Source: Thermomonas fusca DSM 15424
GTDB lineage: Bacteria > Pseudomonadota > Gammaproteobacteria > Xanthomonadales > Xanthomonadaceae
Length of the DNA: 64,000 nt
Reading direction: 5' to 3'
NCBI RefSeq assembly: GCF_000423885.1
Contig: NZ_AUIV01000008.1
Location: forward strand, 76,609 to 140,608
The notes under the pieces were generated by a model that was not told the DNA's origin, ran no database searches, and saw only the letters and a list, made by a program, of their open reading frames with translations. Numbering within the stretch: the first letter of the stretch is position 1; each line of letters opens with the position of its first letter. The position numbers and the translations under genes were made by a program. This document shows positions 16,997-25,444 of the stretch, piece by piece.

Positions 16997-17308
16997 TCAG
17001 CTCTTCCGAGCCGGCTTTTCCCGGTAGGGATTGGGGTTGAGTACCAGCAGACCGCCGTGTTCACGCAGGTTGCGTGCCCGCATGCGGAATAGAATGGACA
17101 GCCCCAAGAGGCGGAAGATCAGCTCGTCACGCTTGGCCATCATCCGCATCACAAAGATGACGGCGGGCGCCAGCAGCAGCAGCAATAGCTGGCCGCTGTA
17201 CATCGCCAGTAGCAGCACGCTACCCGCGCCTACAAAGAACGGCACATACGGCACCCCCATGAACATGGGGGGCCGTGTGCAACCGCGAAATACGGTGTGC
17301 TTACGCAT
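16997..17308 (-). CDS. virB3: VirB3, inner-membrane T4SS protein
   Basis: A 103-residue protein with the VirB3 layout: short N-terminus beginning HTVFRGCTRPPMFMGVPY, two close hydrophobic segments (about 22-58) and a basic C-terminal tail. It associates with VirB4 in the inner membrane. It overlaps the end of virB2 by 8 bases. Confidence 0.92.
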   Translation of the reverse strand: MRKHTVFRGCTRPPMFMGVPYVPFFVGAGSVLLLAMYSGQLLLLLLAPAVIFVMRMMAKRDELIFRLLGLSILFRMRARNLREHGGLLVLNPNPYREKPARKS

Positions 17309-17699
17309 TCCAGACCTGATCGGCGGGCATCACCATCGCGGTGCCGCAATCCTGGCTGAAATCACCATTGCCGATGACCATCACCGCCAACTGGCCAGCC
17401 GCACCAATGAGCAGGCCGCCGATGAGAATCGGAGCGACGTCGGAGATGCGCTTGTGGGCAAATGCGATCTGATAGCCGGCGAAGATGATGGCGACAGTCA
17501 CGATGAGGATGGATGCGACTTTCAGGATCGAATGCACATTGCCCATCACGCCGCACAGCTTGGCTTGCGCTTCGGTACCACCCGGCGACGGATCCTGACC
17601 AAACGCCATGGCGACCGCAGGCAGGACCAGGTAGGCCAACAGGATCAGGAGAGAGGCGAGCTTGAGCTTGCGGCCAACGGAGTTCTTACGATTCTTCAT
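17301..17699 (-). CDS. virB2: VirB2, T4SS pilin
   Basis: A 132-residue pilin precursor. A long signal peptide (KLASLLILLAYLVLPAVAMA, about 11-30) is followed by a mature part with two hydrophobic helices (KVASILIVTVAIIFAGYQIA and APILIGGLLIGAAGQLAVMV) separated by a short basic loop, as in VirB2. The ATG at 17699 is preferred over an upstream one because AAAGGAA precedes it by about 6 bases. Subunits polymerise into the extracellular pilus. Confidence 0.93.
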   Translation of the reverse strand: MKNRKNSVGRKLKLASLLILLAYLVLPAVAMAFGQDPSPGGTEAQAKLCGVMGNVHSILKVASILIVTVAIIFAGYQIAFAHKRISDVAPILIGGLLIGAAGQLAVMVIGNGDFSQDCGTAMVMPADQVWNA

Positions 17700-17734
17700 T
17701 GCAGTTTCCTTTCGCTTGGGTGGTGGGCCAGGGA

Positions 17735-18511
17735 TCAAAACACGAACGCCGAATCGGGATTCGATGGACGTGGGTTGGGGGGAACGGGTTGCGCTGGTGC
17801 TGAGGACGTCAAGACGGCGACAGCGGGAGGTGCCGGTACTCCAACGTCCGCAGCCGCGGTCGCAACGGGCGCAGGCGCCTCAGCAACGGGGGGCGTGGAC
17901 GCGACGCCGACCTGCATGCGCCGCTGCAGGAGGCTGTCGCCCGGCGTACCGGCGAGGCCTGCCTGCATGGCGCGGTTGGGAACGGCTACCGCCCGGCTCG
18001 CCGGCGCCCCGAGGGCCTTGCCGGCGGGTTTGCGCGTATCCACGACAGGAATGGCCAGCGACGGCGCTTCAGGTCCATGCTGGGCAAGCATCGATTGCCG
18101 CACCTTCTGCACATAGCCGTGGCGGAAGCCAGTGGTGAAGTTGCCGGAGTAGTAGCAGCTGAAAGCCTTGTCCCACTGCCCTCCGGCACGACCATGACAC
18201 TCGCGCAGAATTTGCGAACCCGCCAGCAGGTTGGGGCATTGCTGGAATGCGGCGCGATAGCTGGTGATGCCGTATTTCTTGAGGTTGTGGCGATTGACTT
18301 GCGCGAGGCCCAGCGAGAAGTTGAAACCCCGGTCTTCGAGCATCTCGGCGGTGGCAATGGCCTCAGGCAGATTGCGCGGCTGACGCGCCAGATGGCCGCC
18401 CACCACCCCAATCGCAAAGGGGTTGTAGGACGACTCCACCTTGACGACGTGGTGCATCACATTGGCAGGCACTTCCAACGCGCAACCCATCAATTCCATT
18501 CCCGGCAACAT
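17735..18511 (-). CDS. virB1: VirB1, specialised lytic transglycosylase
   Basis: About 258 residues from the ATG at 18511, which has GGAGGGGAG directly upstream; the open frame extends much further but overlaps virB11. The N-terminal 150 residues are an SLT domain: catalytic Glu26 in VVKVESSYNPFAIG, the SLGLAQVN motif and the CYYSGN segment. The C-terminal 100 residues are Ala/Pro/Val-rich and look unstructured, a tail common in VirB1 proteins. It opens the peptidoglycan locally so the T4SS can assemble. No obvious signal peptide from this start, which is odd; a longer start would provide a hydrophobic stretch but no good ribosome site. Confidence 0.9.
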   Translation of the reverse strand: MLPGMELMGCALEVPANVMHHVVKVESSYNPFAIGVVGGHLARQPRNLPEAIATAEMLEDRGFNFSLGLAQVNRHNLKKYGITSYRAAFQQCPNLLAGSQILRECHGRAGGQWDKAFSCYYSGNFTTGFRHGYVQKVRQSMLAQHGPEAPSLAIPVVDTRKPAGKALGAPASRAVAVPNRAMQAGLAGTPGDSLLQRRMQVGVASTPPVAEAPAPVATAAADVGVPAPPAVAVLTSSAPAQPVPPNPRPSNPDSAFVF

Positions 18512-18590
18512 CTCCCCTCCCCGTTTCTCTTGGTCCTTTTCGAGCCACGTCCGCTGGTACGCAAGTGCGACAGCGCGTTTTGCGAACCTG

Positions 18591-19646
18591 TCATTGCAAA
18601 GCCCCACCAGCGCCGCCCAGAGCGCGATCGGGCGAAAAGTCGATGCCGGTGATGAAGCGACGACCTGCATGCGCCTTGATATGAACAACGATGTCGATGG
18701 TCAGCATGAGCAGCCGCTTGATGGTGCTGAATTCAAGACCAGCACCTTCCGGCGAGGCCTTCACCATCAGCGCCATCTGGTCCCAGGTCTGCTCGATGCT
18801 CCCCGCATGGCAACTGGTGATGGAGCCGGGGTGGCCGGACGCGCAATTGCGGATGAAATAGAACGCTTCATCGCCGCGCAGCTCGGCCAGGATGATGCGG
18901 TCCGGCTTCATCCGGAGGCACGCTTCCATGCATGACTTTGCGGTGACGTTGCTGGCGCTCTGGCCACCCTTTGAGTAGAGCAGGTGCACCACATTGGGCT
19001 GCGAGATGAATAGCTCGCGCGCGTCCTCGATGGTGATCAGGCGCTCCTGCGCGGAGACGTGATCCACCAGCGACTTCATGAAAGTGGTCTTGCCACTGCC
19101 CGTCGCACCGGCGACCACCACATTCTTACGGTAGGCGACGGCATGGCGGAAGAAGTCACCGTACTCGCGCCGCGCGCGCAGCTGCAGTAGATGCTCGTCG
19201 TGCTCGCTCAATTGACGATGCCCCTCAAGGATCTCTGCAAAGAACCCCTGGGACTCGTACTGCTCAAGGCTCCGCGTCTGCCGCGCCGGCAAGCGGATGG
19301 TGATCGATACCTTGCCCGGATCGCAGGCCGGCGGAATGACAAACTGCGCGCGCTGTCCGGTAGGAAAGGTCAGTGACACCATCGGATCCGCATCAGTGAT
19401 GCGCTGACCGGTATTGCTTTCATTGACCACCGCGGTACAGAACTGCCGGGCCCGCTCGAAAGTCAGCGTCGGCACGTCGACCCGCTCCCAGCCATCCAGT
19501 GTCTCCAGATACAACTCACCCGGTCGGTTGATGCAGATTTCCGTCACTCGTTCCGAGCGCAGGAAATCCTGCACGCCCAACACCGCGTACTGGTACTCCA
19601 GGAACTCGTTGGAGATCCTTGCGACCGGGGAAATGTCTTCATCCAT
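18591..19646 (-). CDS. virB11: VirB11, hexameric traffic ATPase
   Basis: A 351-residue VirB11/PulE-type ATPase of normal length. N-terminal domain with ITEICINRPGELYLE-like strand pattern (SERVTEICINRPGELYLE), Walker A VAGATGSGKTTFM near 178, Asp box ITIEDARELF, and the RGDEAFYFIRNCASGHPGS region with the His box SITSCHAG. It cooperates with VirB4 and VirD4 at the cytoplasmic base of the T4SS. Confidence 0.96.
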   Translation of the reverse strand: MDEDISPVARISNEFLEYQYAVLGVQDFLRSERVTEICINRPGELYLETLDGWERVDVPTLTFERARQFCTAVVNESNTGQRITDADPMVSLTFPTGQRAQFVIPPACDPGKVSITIRLPARQTRSLEQYESQGFFAEILEGHRQLSEHDEHLLQLRARREYGDFFRHAVAYRKNVVVAGATGSGKTTFMKSLVDHVSAQERLITIEDARELFISQPNVVHLLYSKGGQSASNVTAKSCMEACLRMKPDRIILAELRGDEAFYFIRNCASGHPGSITSCHAGSIEQTWDQMALMVKASPEGAGLEFSTIKRLLMLTIDIVVHIKAHAGRRFITGIDFSPDRALGGAGGALQ

Positions 19647-19664
19647 GCCGATGATCAGTCTGCA

Positions 19665-20882
19665 TCAACGGCTGCGGAGCACGCCGGTGAAATCGACGTC
19701 TTGGGAGACGTAGACGCTCAGGATCGAACCATTGTTGATGGTGATCGTCGGCCTTTGATTGGCGCCTTCCTGCAACGCTTGCTGGGCCAGCTGCTGAACG
19801 GTCTGAGCGGTATTGCTCTGGTACGGCTGCTCGATCACCACACCGGACTGGGGGTAGACCACGCCGGTGGTCGGACCATTTTTCTCGCCCATGTACTTGA
19901 ACAGGTCACTGACCATGCTGATCAAAATGGCGGAGCTGATGCGGCTGCCCCAATGGGCGTCGTATTGGCCCGGATGACCCGCGCCACCCAGGTTGTCGAT
20001 GCCCGGACTGGCCATGGTCACGTCGACGCCCTGCGGCGTGATGGCGCGATCCCAAACCACGGCTACCCGTTCCCGGGCGCCACCACCCCCACCACCATAC
20101 TGGCCGAGCAGCTTGGTGCCCTTGGGAAAGAGCAGGCTCCGGCCGTTGACCGAGTACACCGGCTCCGCAACCAGGCAAGACGTATAACCCGGCACATCGG
20201 TAACGATCCGCGTCTCCAGAACGCAGCGGATATAGGTTCCTCGCGCCATCAGCGCATCCGGGTTGTTGAGCAGCTTGGCCACGGTGCGGGGCTTGGTCAC
20301 TTCAGCTTGGATGGGCGCCGCTGGCTGCATCATGCCGGGCACCATCCCTTGCGTCGCGCCGCTCCCCTGGCCTGCCTGCCCGCCGCCATCGGCGATACGC
20401 CGTTCGGTCAGGCTGGGCGGCGGTGGCGGCGCGCGCGACGCACCCATGTCATCGCCGTAATCATCATCGTATGAACTCTGCGGCGGCGGCGGCAACGGCG
20501 GCGCGTTCTGGACCACGTCGATTGGCTGTGCCGGCTCCACCAACGCGGGCTGCGGCGTCGCTTGTGGAAGATCCGGCGTCGTGACCACTTCGGCGCCTGC
20601 CTTCTTCGGCGCTGCCTTTTCACGATTGGACAACGAGCTCATGAACCAGAACGCCATCAACAAAAGCAGACCCACAATCCCGCCAAGGAAGAGCATGGCC
20701 TTCCGGTTGAGCTGGCGGACTTCGTTGACGGTCAGGGTCGGCGCCGCTGCGTCAAGGTCGGGTGTTGCCTGCTCGCCCTGGCGCATATACGGATTGCCGT
20801 CCGCGGCGGGCGACCGTTGATCGCCGGCGGACTGTGTACCCCGCGCGGGTTCATCGTAATCCGGAGGGAAGTTGTTGCTCAT
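19665..20882 (-). CDS. virB10: VirB10, core-complex scaffold spanning both membranes
   Basis: A 405-residue protein with cytoplasmic N-terminus (about 1-60), one membrane helix (AMLFLGGIVGLLLLMAFWFM), a Pro-rich periplasmic linker (PPLPPPPQ, PPPPPSLTE) and the C-terminal VirB10/TrbI beta-barrel domain (LMARGTYIRCVLETRIVTDV, LLFPKGTKLLGQY). It bridges inner and outer membrane and forms the outer-membrane pore with VirB7 and VirB9. ATGA overlap with virB9. Confidence 0.95.
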   Translation of the reverse strand: MSNNFPPDYDEPARGTQSAGDQRSPAADGNPYMRQGEQATPDLDAAAPTLTVNEVRQLNRKAMLFLGGIVGLLLLMAFWFMSSLSNREKAAPKKAGAEVVTTPDLPQATPQPALVEPAQPIDVVQNAPPLPPPPQSSYDDDYGDDMGASRAPPPPPSLTERRIADGGGQAGQGSGATQGMVPGMMQPAAPIQAEVTKPRTVAKLLNNPDALMARGTYIRCVLETRIVTDVPGYTSCLVAEPVYSVNGRSLLFPKGTKLLGQYGGGGGGARERVAVVWDRAITPQGVDVTMASPGIDNLGGAGHPGQYDAHWGSRISSAILISMVSDLFKYMGEKNGPTTGVVYPQSGVVIEQPYQSNTAQTVQQLAQQALQEGANQRPTITINNGSILSVYVSQDVDFTGVLRSR

Positions 20883-21643
20883 TTCAGAAACCCTCTACGC
20901 AGGCCAATCACGTTGTCTCCCTGACGCATCACCATGTAGGGATATATCCCATGAACGATGATGGTGTTGCCCTCTACCGTCGTATTGAGCAGGAACTCTT
21001 CCGAACGCTTTTTCTCTCTCGCGTACACCGCTGGAAAGCTGCCGGTAGGCAGGCCGCGCATGTCTTTGAGCTGGATATAGGTGAATCGGCCATCGTCATA
21101 GACGTGCGCCGGAATCAGCCAAGCGGCACGCGAATAGGTCGCATACTCGTAGTCGAAGCTGTACACGCGGCCGGCTTGGATGCCGGTATTGAGCATCGCC
21201 GGCTTGTCCTCCGATTTGGCAACAAAGCGCGCATCGGCCGGGTACTTGAAGATCACCTTGTAATTGACCCCGGCACGCTTGGCTTGTTCCAGGTCACGCC
21301 AGTCGGTCGCAACGACCTTCAGCTCAAAAACATAAGAGTGGGTTTCCGTGCGCACCAGCAGGTTGGTATCGACGTCCACATTCTTGGGGCGCAGATAGAA
21401 GATGTTGTCGCGGCGGCTCACGTCCCAGCCGCTACTGAAACCCAGGCTGTAATCCAGAACGGTTTCGCTTGGGCTCAGCTCAATCATCGTGGTGATGCCA
21501 AGCCCGGTGCGTACGGCGTAGATGCCGTCCGGCACATGCATGTATTCCTTCATCACCTGGGCATTGGCCGTGCCAGCCACCATGGCTAGCAACAGCAGCA
21601 GGCGGACCGAGGCGAGCCTCGTTGCTTTCATCGCACTCATCAT
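20879..21643 (-). CDS. virB9: VirB9, T4SS core-complex protein
   Basis: A 254-residue periplasmic protein with signal peptide (VRLLLLLAMVAGTANA) and the VirB9/CagX pattern: YAVRTGLGITTMIELSP near the N-terminus, FYLRPKNVDVDTNLLVRTET, and the C-terminal FTYIQLKDMRGLPTG. It joins VirB7 and VirB10 in the outer-membrane core complex. ATGA overlaps with virB8 upstream and virB10 downstream show strong translational coupling. Confidence 0.95.
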   Translation of the reverse strand: MMSAMKATRLASVRLLLLLAMVAGTANAQVMKEYMHVPDGIYAVRTGLGITTMIELSPSETVLDYSLGFSSGWDVSRRDNIFYLRPKNVDVDTNLLVRTETHSYVFELKVVATDWRDLEQAKRAGVNYKVIFKYPADARFVAKSEDKPAMLNTGIQAGRVYSFDYEYATYSRAAWLIPAHVYDDGRFTYIQLKDMRGLPTGSFPAVYAREKKRSEEFLLNTTVEGNTIIVHGIYPYMVMRQGDNVIGLRRGFLK

Positions 21644-22545
21644 GGGGACTCGGTGGCCACGGCCGGCGCCGGGGACCTGTTTACGGTGGCGGGAGCAGCG
21701 GTTGCCGGGAGGGCTGCCGGGTCGATGGGTTGGCCGACGGGTTCAACCGACGGAGCAGCCGGGAGCGGCGAAGCAACCGCTGGGGCCAAGGCTGTTTCGG
21801 TTGGCACCAGAGTCGAGGCATCGTTGTCGACGCGGTAGCTGGTGACCTGGAAACGCAGCGGATTCTCGACGCTGTCCGCGTCGTTCATGCGAATGTCAGG
21901 CTTGTATTCAAATTCCATCGTCGCGATCTTGTTGTCGAGTACGCGCGTGTTACCCGATGCCTTCTCGAACAAGACGCGTTGGAACCGGACCGTTGCGCTG
22001 GTCGGCGGTCGCCCCTGCGAGGCGCCCAGCGGGGTGACGCTGAGGATGCGAACGCGCAACGCCCGGTTCGGGCCATACATCGCGGCAGCGCTCTGTGGAT
22101 TGGAGGGATTGCGTTCAGTGCGAACCTGCTCTCGCACCTTCGGCGCCGACATCGTGTAAACGGTCCGCCAGTCGCGTTCGCTTATAGCCCCGGAATCGTA
22201 GGACTCGCGCGCCAGCACGTAATGCACGATGTTGCTCCGGTTGACCGCTTCACTGGCGCGCATGTTGACGAAGTCGCTGCCGCTGGAAAGCCGCGCAACG
22301 GAGGCCGTGCCGGTGTATGCATCGGCCATGATGAGGTACGGCTCACGCCGCTCCAGGAACGGCATCAAATAGATGACGCCGCCCGCCAAGACAAAAGACA
22401 TCACCAGTGACGCACCCGCGACGCGCCAAGCGCGCTTCTCGCTGCGGCGGGCCATGTCGGCGATGGTGTTCTCGAAATCTAAGGAGCGCTTGACCGCCTT
22501 ATCGATCGCTTCGCCCGTGGTTTTGCGCTTCAACATAGTGCCCAT
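21640..22545 (-). CDS. virB8: VirB8, T4SS inner-membrane assembly factor
   Basis: A 301-residue bitopic protein: cytoplasmic N-terminus, one helix (ASLVMSFVLAGGVIYLMPFL), then the VirB8 periplasmic domain (RSNIVHYVLARESYD, NPLRFQVTSYRVD). An Ala/Pro/Val-rich tail of about 65 residues extends beyond the folded domain, longer than in Agrobacterium VirB8. Starts 42 bases after virB7. Confidence 0.93.
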   Translation of the reverse strand: MGTMLKRKTTGEAIDKAVKRSLDFENTIADMARRSEKRAWRVAGASLVMSFVLAGGVIYLMPFLERREPYLIMADAYTGTASVARLSSGSDFVNMRASEAVNRSNIVHYVLARESYDSGAISERDWRTVYTMSAPKVREQVRTERNPSNPQSAAAMYGPNRALRVRILSVTPLGASQGRPPTSATVRFQRVLFEKASGNTRVLDNKIATMEFEYKPDIRMNDADSVENPLRFQVTSYRVDNDASTLVPTETALAPAVASPLPAAPSVEPVGQPIDPAALPATAAPATVNRSPAPAVATESP

Positions 22546-22587
22546 TCCGGTGATGCGACGGCCATTGCGCCGCCGTTGCGCCCTGCC

Positions 22588-22992
22588 TCAGTTGGAGGCC
22601 GCCGTTGGGCGAGCGTCCACCGCGATGGCGCCCGTTGACGTGGTGATGGCTATGCCCTGCTCGGCATAGATGGCAGACAACTGGCTCACCGCGTCATCCA
22701 CCGTGACTGCATGCAGTTGTGCCACCGGCGCGTGCAGTGAGAAGTCAGTGCTGATGCCGTAACGAAGCTGAAGCCCACTGTCACGCGCCCAGCGAGTCAG
22801 CAGCGCCTTCAGCGTGCCGTCCACAGGCGTGGCGTAGAACACGTAAGCTGGATTGAGCGGAATCGCCTGCGTCTTCTCAGGCAACCTGTTGACCGGACGC
22901 CAACGCCCGTGGAATTCCGGCGGCGGTTGGGTCTGGCATGCGCTGGCCGCCAGTGCGAGCACCAGCGGTAAAACACTACGGTAGAACCCCAC
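22588..22992 (-). CDS. virB7: VirB7 lipoprotein with C-terminal N0-like domain
   Basis: A 134-residue lipoprotein starting at a GTG (22992) with AGGGGAA upstream. Lipobox AASAC (Cys19), a short linker, then a globular domain from about 48 (GTLKALLTRWARDSGLQLRY, AVTVDDAVSQLSAIYAEQGI) that resembles the secretin/TonB N0 (STN) fold. Ordinary VirB7 proteins are only about 50 residues; the extra N0 domain is the hallmark of the xanthomonad system, where it decorates the outside of the core complex. First gene of the virB7-11-1-6 order. Confidence 0.92.
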   Translation of the reverse strand: MGFYRSVLPLVLALAASACQTQPPPEFHGRWRPVNRLPEKTQAIPLNPAYVFYATPVDGTLKALLTRWARDSGLQLRYGISTDFSLHAPVAQLHAVTVDDAVSQLSAIYAEQGIAITTSTGAIAVDARPTAASN

Positions 22993-23030
22993 GTGTACTT
23001 CCCCTTCAAAGCTTGGCTACGCTTGTCGAC

Positions 23031-23456
23031 TCAGTGGCTATGCGGCGTGTTTTCGGGACGCCCATTCCCTTCCCACTTGCCCGTGCCCCCGGCTGCGGGA
23101 CACACGCGCATAAACAGGTAGACGCCATCAATTTCCCGCTGTGACCACCCCCTCAGCATCGTCAGCGGATAGGGACAGGTCTGCAGCGGGTACGGGCAAT
23201 AGCCTGGCGTGGGCGCCCATATCCCCTGTGCGGGCGAGACCGGGTTCCACGCACGTGGGCGCTCCTTCATCCCGTCCTCGCAGAACAGGAATGGATCGTC
23301 GTCGCGGAACAACTTGCCGCTGGAATCCCTGAGTTCGGTGTAACAGCCCTTGTCCATCGAAGCCCCCATGCAAGGCGGGGCGGGCTTCTGCTGGGCGTCT
23401 GCCCCCCATGCGGAGATCGCAAACAGCGTGGCTAGCGATAGCAAAAGAGACTTCAA
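23031..23456 (-). CDS. Small exported Cys-rich protein at the head of the virB operon
   Basis: About 141 residues from a TTG start at 23456, chosen for AAAGGAA 7 bases upstream and because it begins exactly at a signal peptide (KSLLLSLATLFAISAWGADA). The mature part has six Cys (PPCMGASMDKGCY, FLFCEDG, GYCPYPLQTCPYP, MRVCPAA) and Trp/Pro-rich loops, so it is probably a disulphide-bonded periplasmic protein. It lies 38 bases before virB7 and is presumably cotranscribed. I recognise no family. Confidence 0.68.
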   Translation of the reverse strand: MKSLLLSLATLFAISAWGADAQQKPAPPCMGASMDKGCYTELRDSSGKLFRDDDPFLFCEDGMKERPRAWNPVSPAQGIWAPTPGYCPYPLQTCPYPLTMLRGWSQREIDGVYLFMRVCPAAGGTGKWEGNGRPENTPHSH

Positions 23457-23553
23457 CGGAGGATTCCTTTCCCGCGCATTGCTTAAGAAGGGGTGAACGG
23501 CAGCTGGAAAGACAGTGCGCTGCGTCCAATTTTCGCAATGATGCAACGCTCTA

Positions 23554-23581
23554 CGTCACATTTCAACCCCCTGCGTCACAT
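23554..23581 (-). promoter_or_regulatory. Twin direct repeats upstream of the virB operon
   Basis: CGTCACAT occurs at 23554-23561 and again at 23574-23581, exactly 20 bases (two helical turns) apart. Read on the minus strand as ATGTGACG they lie about 100 bases upstream of the first gene of the virB transcript, on the same DNA face. They look like a tandem regulator-binding site; TGTGA is also the Crp/Clp half-site, but the repeats are direct, not inverted. No clear -35/-10 pair recognised in 23457-23617. Confidence 0.45.
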
Positions 23582-23617
23582 CGCGACCGCCAAGTAGTCT
23601 TGGGCCCATCAAGGGGC

Positions 23618-25330
23618 TCAGAACGTGCGGTTGATGCGCTGCATGAAGGCAAGTGGCTCCACATCCACGGCCGGGAGCAGGCGCTCGGTGAAATGCGGAT
23701 CCTCGTAGTAGCGGATTTTCTGGGCCATGATCGGGTTGGCCAGCCCTTCGCAGAGGATGACCTCTTTCTCTCGCCCCATCGCCTTGAGCTCTTGCGGGAG
23801 CATGAGCGCGCGGCGCTCCTCGACGTCGGTGAGGGTAACGCTCCCATTGGCACCACGCGATCGGCTCAGGTTTCGCTTGCGTTGCGTGGTGTAGCCGAGC
23901 ATTTCAGAATAGTCGTTGGCGTCGCGCTGCTCGCGCGGCGCGAAGATCACCTGCATCGCGTGGTTGGTGATCAAGGTCCGTGAAGTCTCGTGACCATAGG
24001 TGGCGTCCAACTGCGCCATCGACTGAATGACGGGCAGCAGACGCAGGTTGTAACCCGCCATGTAGCTGACCGCGTTGGCAATGATGTCCACCTTGCCGAT
24101 GCTGGTGAACTCGTCCATCAACAGCAGGCACTGATGATTCAGTGCCGGGTTGTCCTGAGGCAACTCACGTGTATTGACGTTGATCAGCTGGCTGAAAAAG
24201 AGGTTCACGATCAGACGCGCTTCCGCCAACTTGTTTGGCGTGATGCCGATGTAGATCGTCATGGGCTTGCGGCGAAGGTCGGTCAGCCAGAAATCATTGC
24301 TGGACGTGGCCGCATCAAGCACCGGGTTGATCCAGGGGTTGAGTGGCTCTTTGAACGTTCCGATGATGGACGCGAAGGTCTCCTCGGCCTGCGACACCAG
24401 ACCCGCGAACGCATTGCGGCATGCCGGGCTGACGAACGGGCGCTCCAGCATCTCCTTGAACTGAGCCTTGAGATCGCGGCCGTCACCGGTCGAAACCCGA
24501 TAGACATGCCCGAACGTAGGGAACGTCGCCTTGGCAGCGGGCAACCCGCTGGCGATCTCGTGATCGTGAAAATCGAACAGATAAAGCGTAAAGGCGAGGA
24601 ATGCGTTGCGCGCCTGACTGACCCAGAACTTCTGCTCTTCACCGACATCCGGATAGAGCATTGCCGCGATGGCAAGCAGATCGGATACGCGGAATGCCGG
24701 GTCGCGGGAAACATAGCTCAGCGGATTCCAGCGATGCGTACGCCCATCCTCGGCAAACGGGTTGAAAAGGTAAACGCTCTGCCCGATTTCCCGACGCCAG
24801 CCCGACGTGAGCCGAAAATTCTCCTGTTTGATGTCAAGCACCACGATCGAGTCGCGATACTCCAGGAGATTGGGAATCACCACGCCGACGCCCTTACCCG
24901 AGCGCGTCGGAGCAGCCAAAATGGCGAATTGCTGGCCCGGCAACGTCACCAGCTTCCCGCCCAGGCGCCCAACCACGATGCCGGTACCGGGTTTGTCGTC
25001 GAGCAATCCATGGCGTGCAACTTCGCCCCGGCTCGCGAAGCGGGCTTCGCCATGCGCAGACTTCTGCTGACGCTTGAACGCCAAGATCAGAAACCCTAAC
25101 CAGGCCACCATCGTGCTGCCGAAACCCAGCGCCCCCGCAACCTTGACCTTGGTGACATACGGCTGCATGCGCACGGTGTCTATGGCTTGCCAGTACGACC
25201 ACCAGGTCTTGGGTCCAAGCGGCACATCCACACCGATGAGCAACCCGACAAACAAGCCCGATAGATACGCGCCAGCCAGCAACGCGGCAACGAGTAGGAC
25301 AAGCAAGAATACGACTTTCGCGGCATTCAT
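23618..25330 (-). CDS. virD4: VirD4 coupling protein
   Basis: A 570-residue T4SS coupling ATPase from the ATG at 25330 (AGGGAGG 8 bases upstream; the frame stays open further but overlaps the divergent gene). N-terminal membrane helices (about 5-30 and 66-90), Walker A APTRSGKGVGVVIPNLL near 136, Walker B CLLLMDEFTSIG near 401, and the conserved tail motifs (MQVIFAPREQRDANDYSEML). It recruits effectors through their XVIPCD and hands them to the VirB channel. It ends 160 bases before the virB operon begins. Confidence 0.95.
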   Translation of the reverse strand: MNAAKVVFLLVLLVAALLAGAYLSGLFVGLLIGVDVPLGPKTWWSYWQAIDTVRMQPYVTKVKVAGALGFGSTMVAWLGFLILAFKRQQKSAHGEARFASRGEVARHGLLDDKPGTGIVVGRLGGKLVTLPGQQFAILAAPTRSGKGVGVVIPNLLEYRDSIVVLDIKQENFRLTSGWRREIGQSVYLFNPFAEDGRTHRWNPLSYVSRDPAFRVSDLLAIAAMLYPDVGEEQKFWVSQARNAFLAFTLYLFDFHDHEIASGLPAAKATFPTFGHVYRVSTGDGRDLKAQFKEMLERPFVSPACRNAFAGLVSQAEETFASIIGTFKEPLNPWINPVLDAATSSNDFWLTDLRRKPMTIYIGITPNKLAEARLIVNLFFSQLINVNTRELPQDNPALNHQCLLLMDEFTSIGKVDIIANAVSYMAGYNLRLLPVIQSMAQLDATYGHETSRTLITNHAMQVIFAPREQRDANDYSEMLGYTTQRKRNLSRSRGANGSVTLTDVEERRALMLPQELKAMGREKEVILCEGLANPIMAQKIRYYEDPHFTERLLPAVDVEPLAFMQRINRTF

Positions 25331-25410
25331 CGGTGCGCCCTCCCTGACGCGACGTTCCGTTGGCGCGGCCGATGGTGCCATGCTTCCCAACCAAGGTATA
25401 GCCACGTATG

Positions 25411-25430
25411 CTCGGGCGCCGTTGCCCGAG
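25411..25430. promoter_or_regulatory. Inverted repeat in the virD4 divergent region
   Basis: CTCGGGC-GCCGTT-GCCCGAG, a 7-bp perfect inverted repeat with a 6-base spacer, lies between virD4 (start 25330) and the plus-strand membrane-protein gene (start 25445). It could be an operator for either gene; no promoter boxes were recognised beside it. Confidence 0.3.
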
Positions 25431-25444
25431 AACTGCGCCGCGCC

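Noticed and set aside
15453..17027. 524-codon plus-strand frame opposite virB4
   Set aside because: It is the antisense of a clear VirB4 gene and has no recognisable domain.
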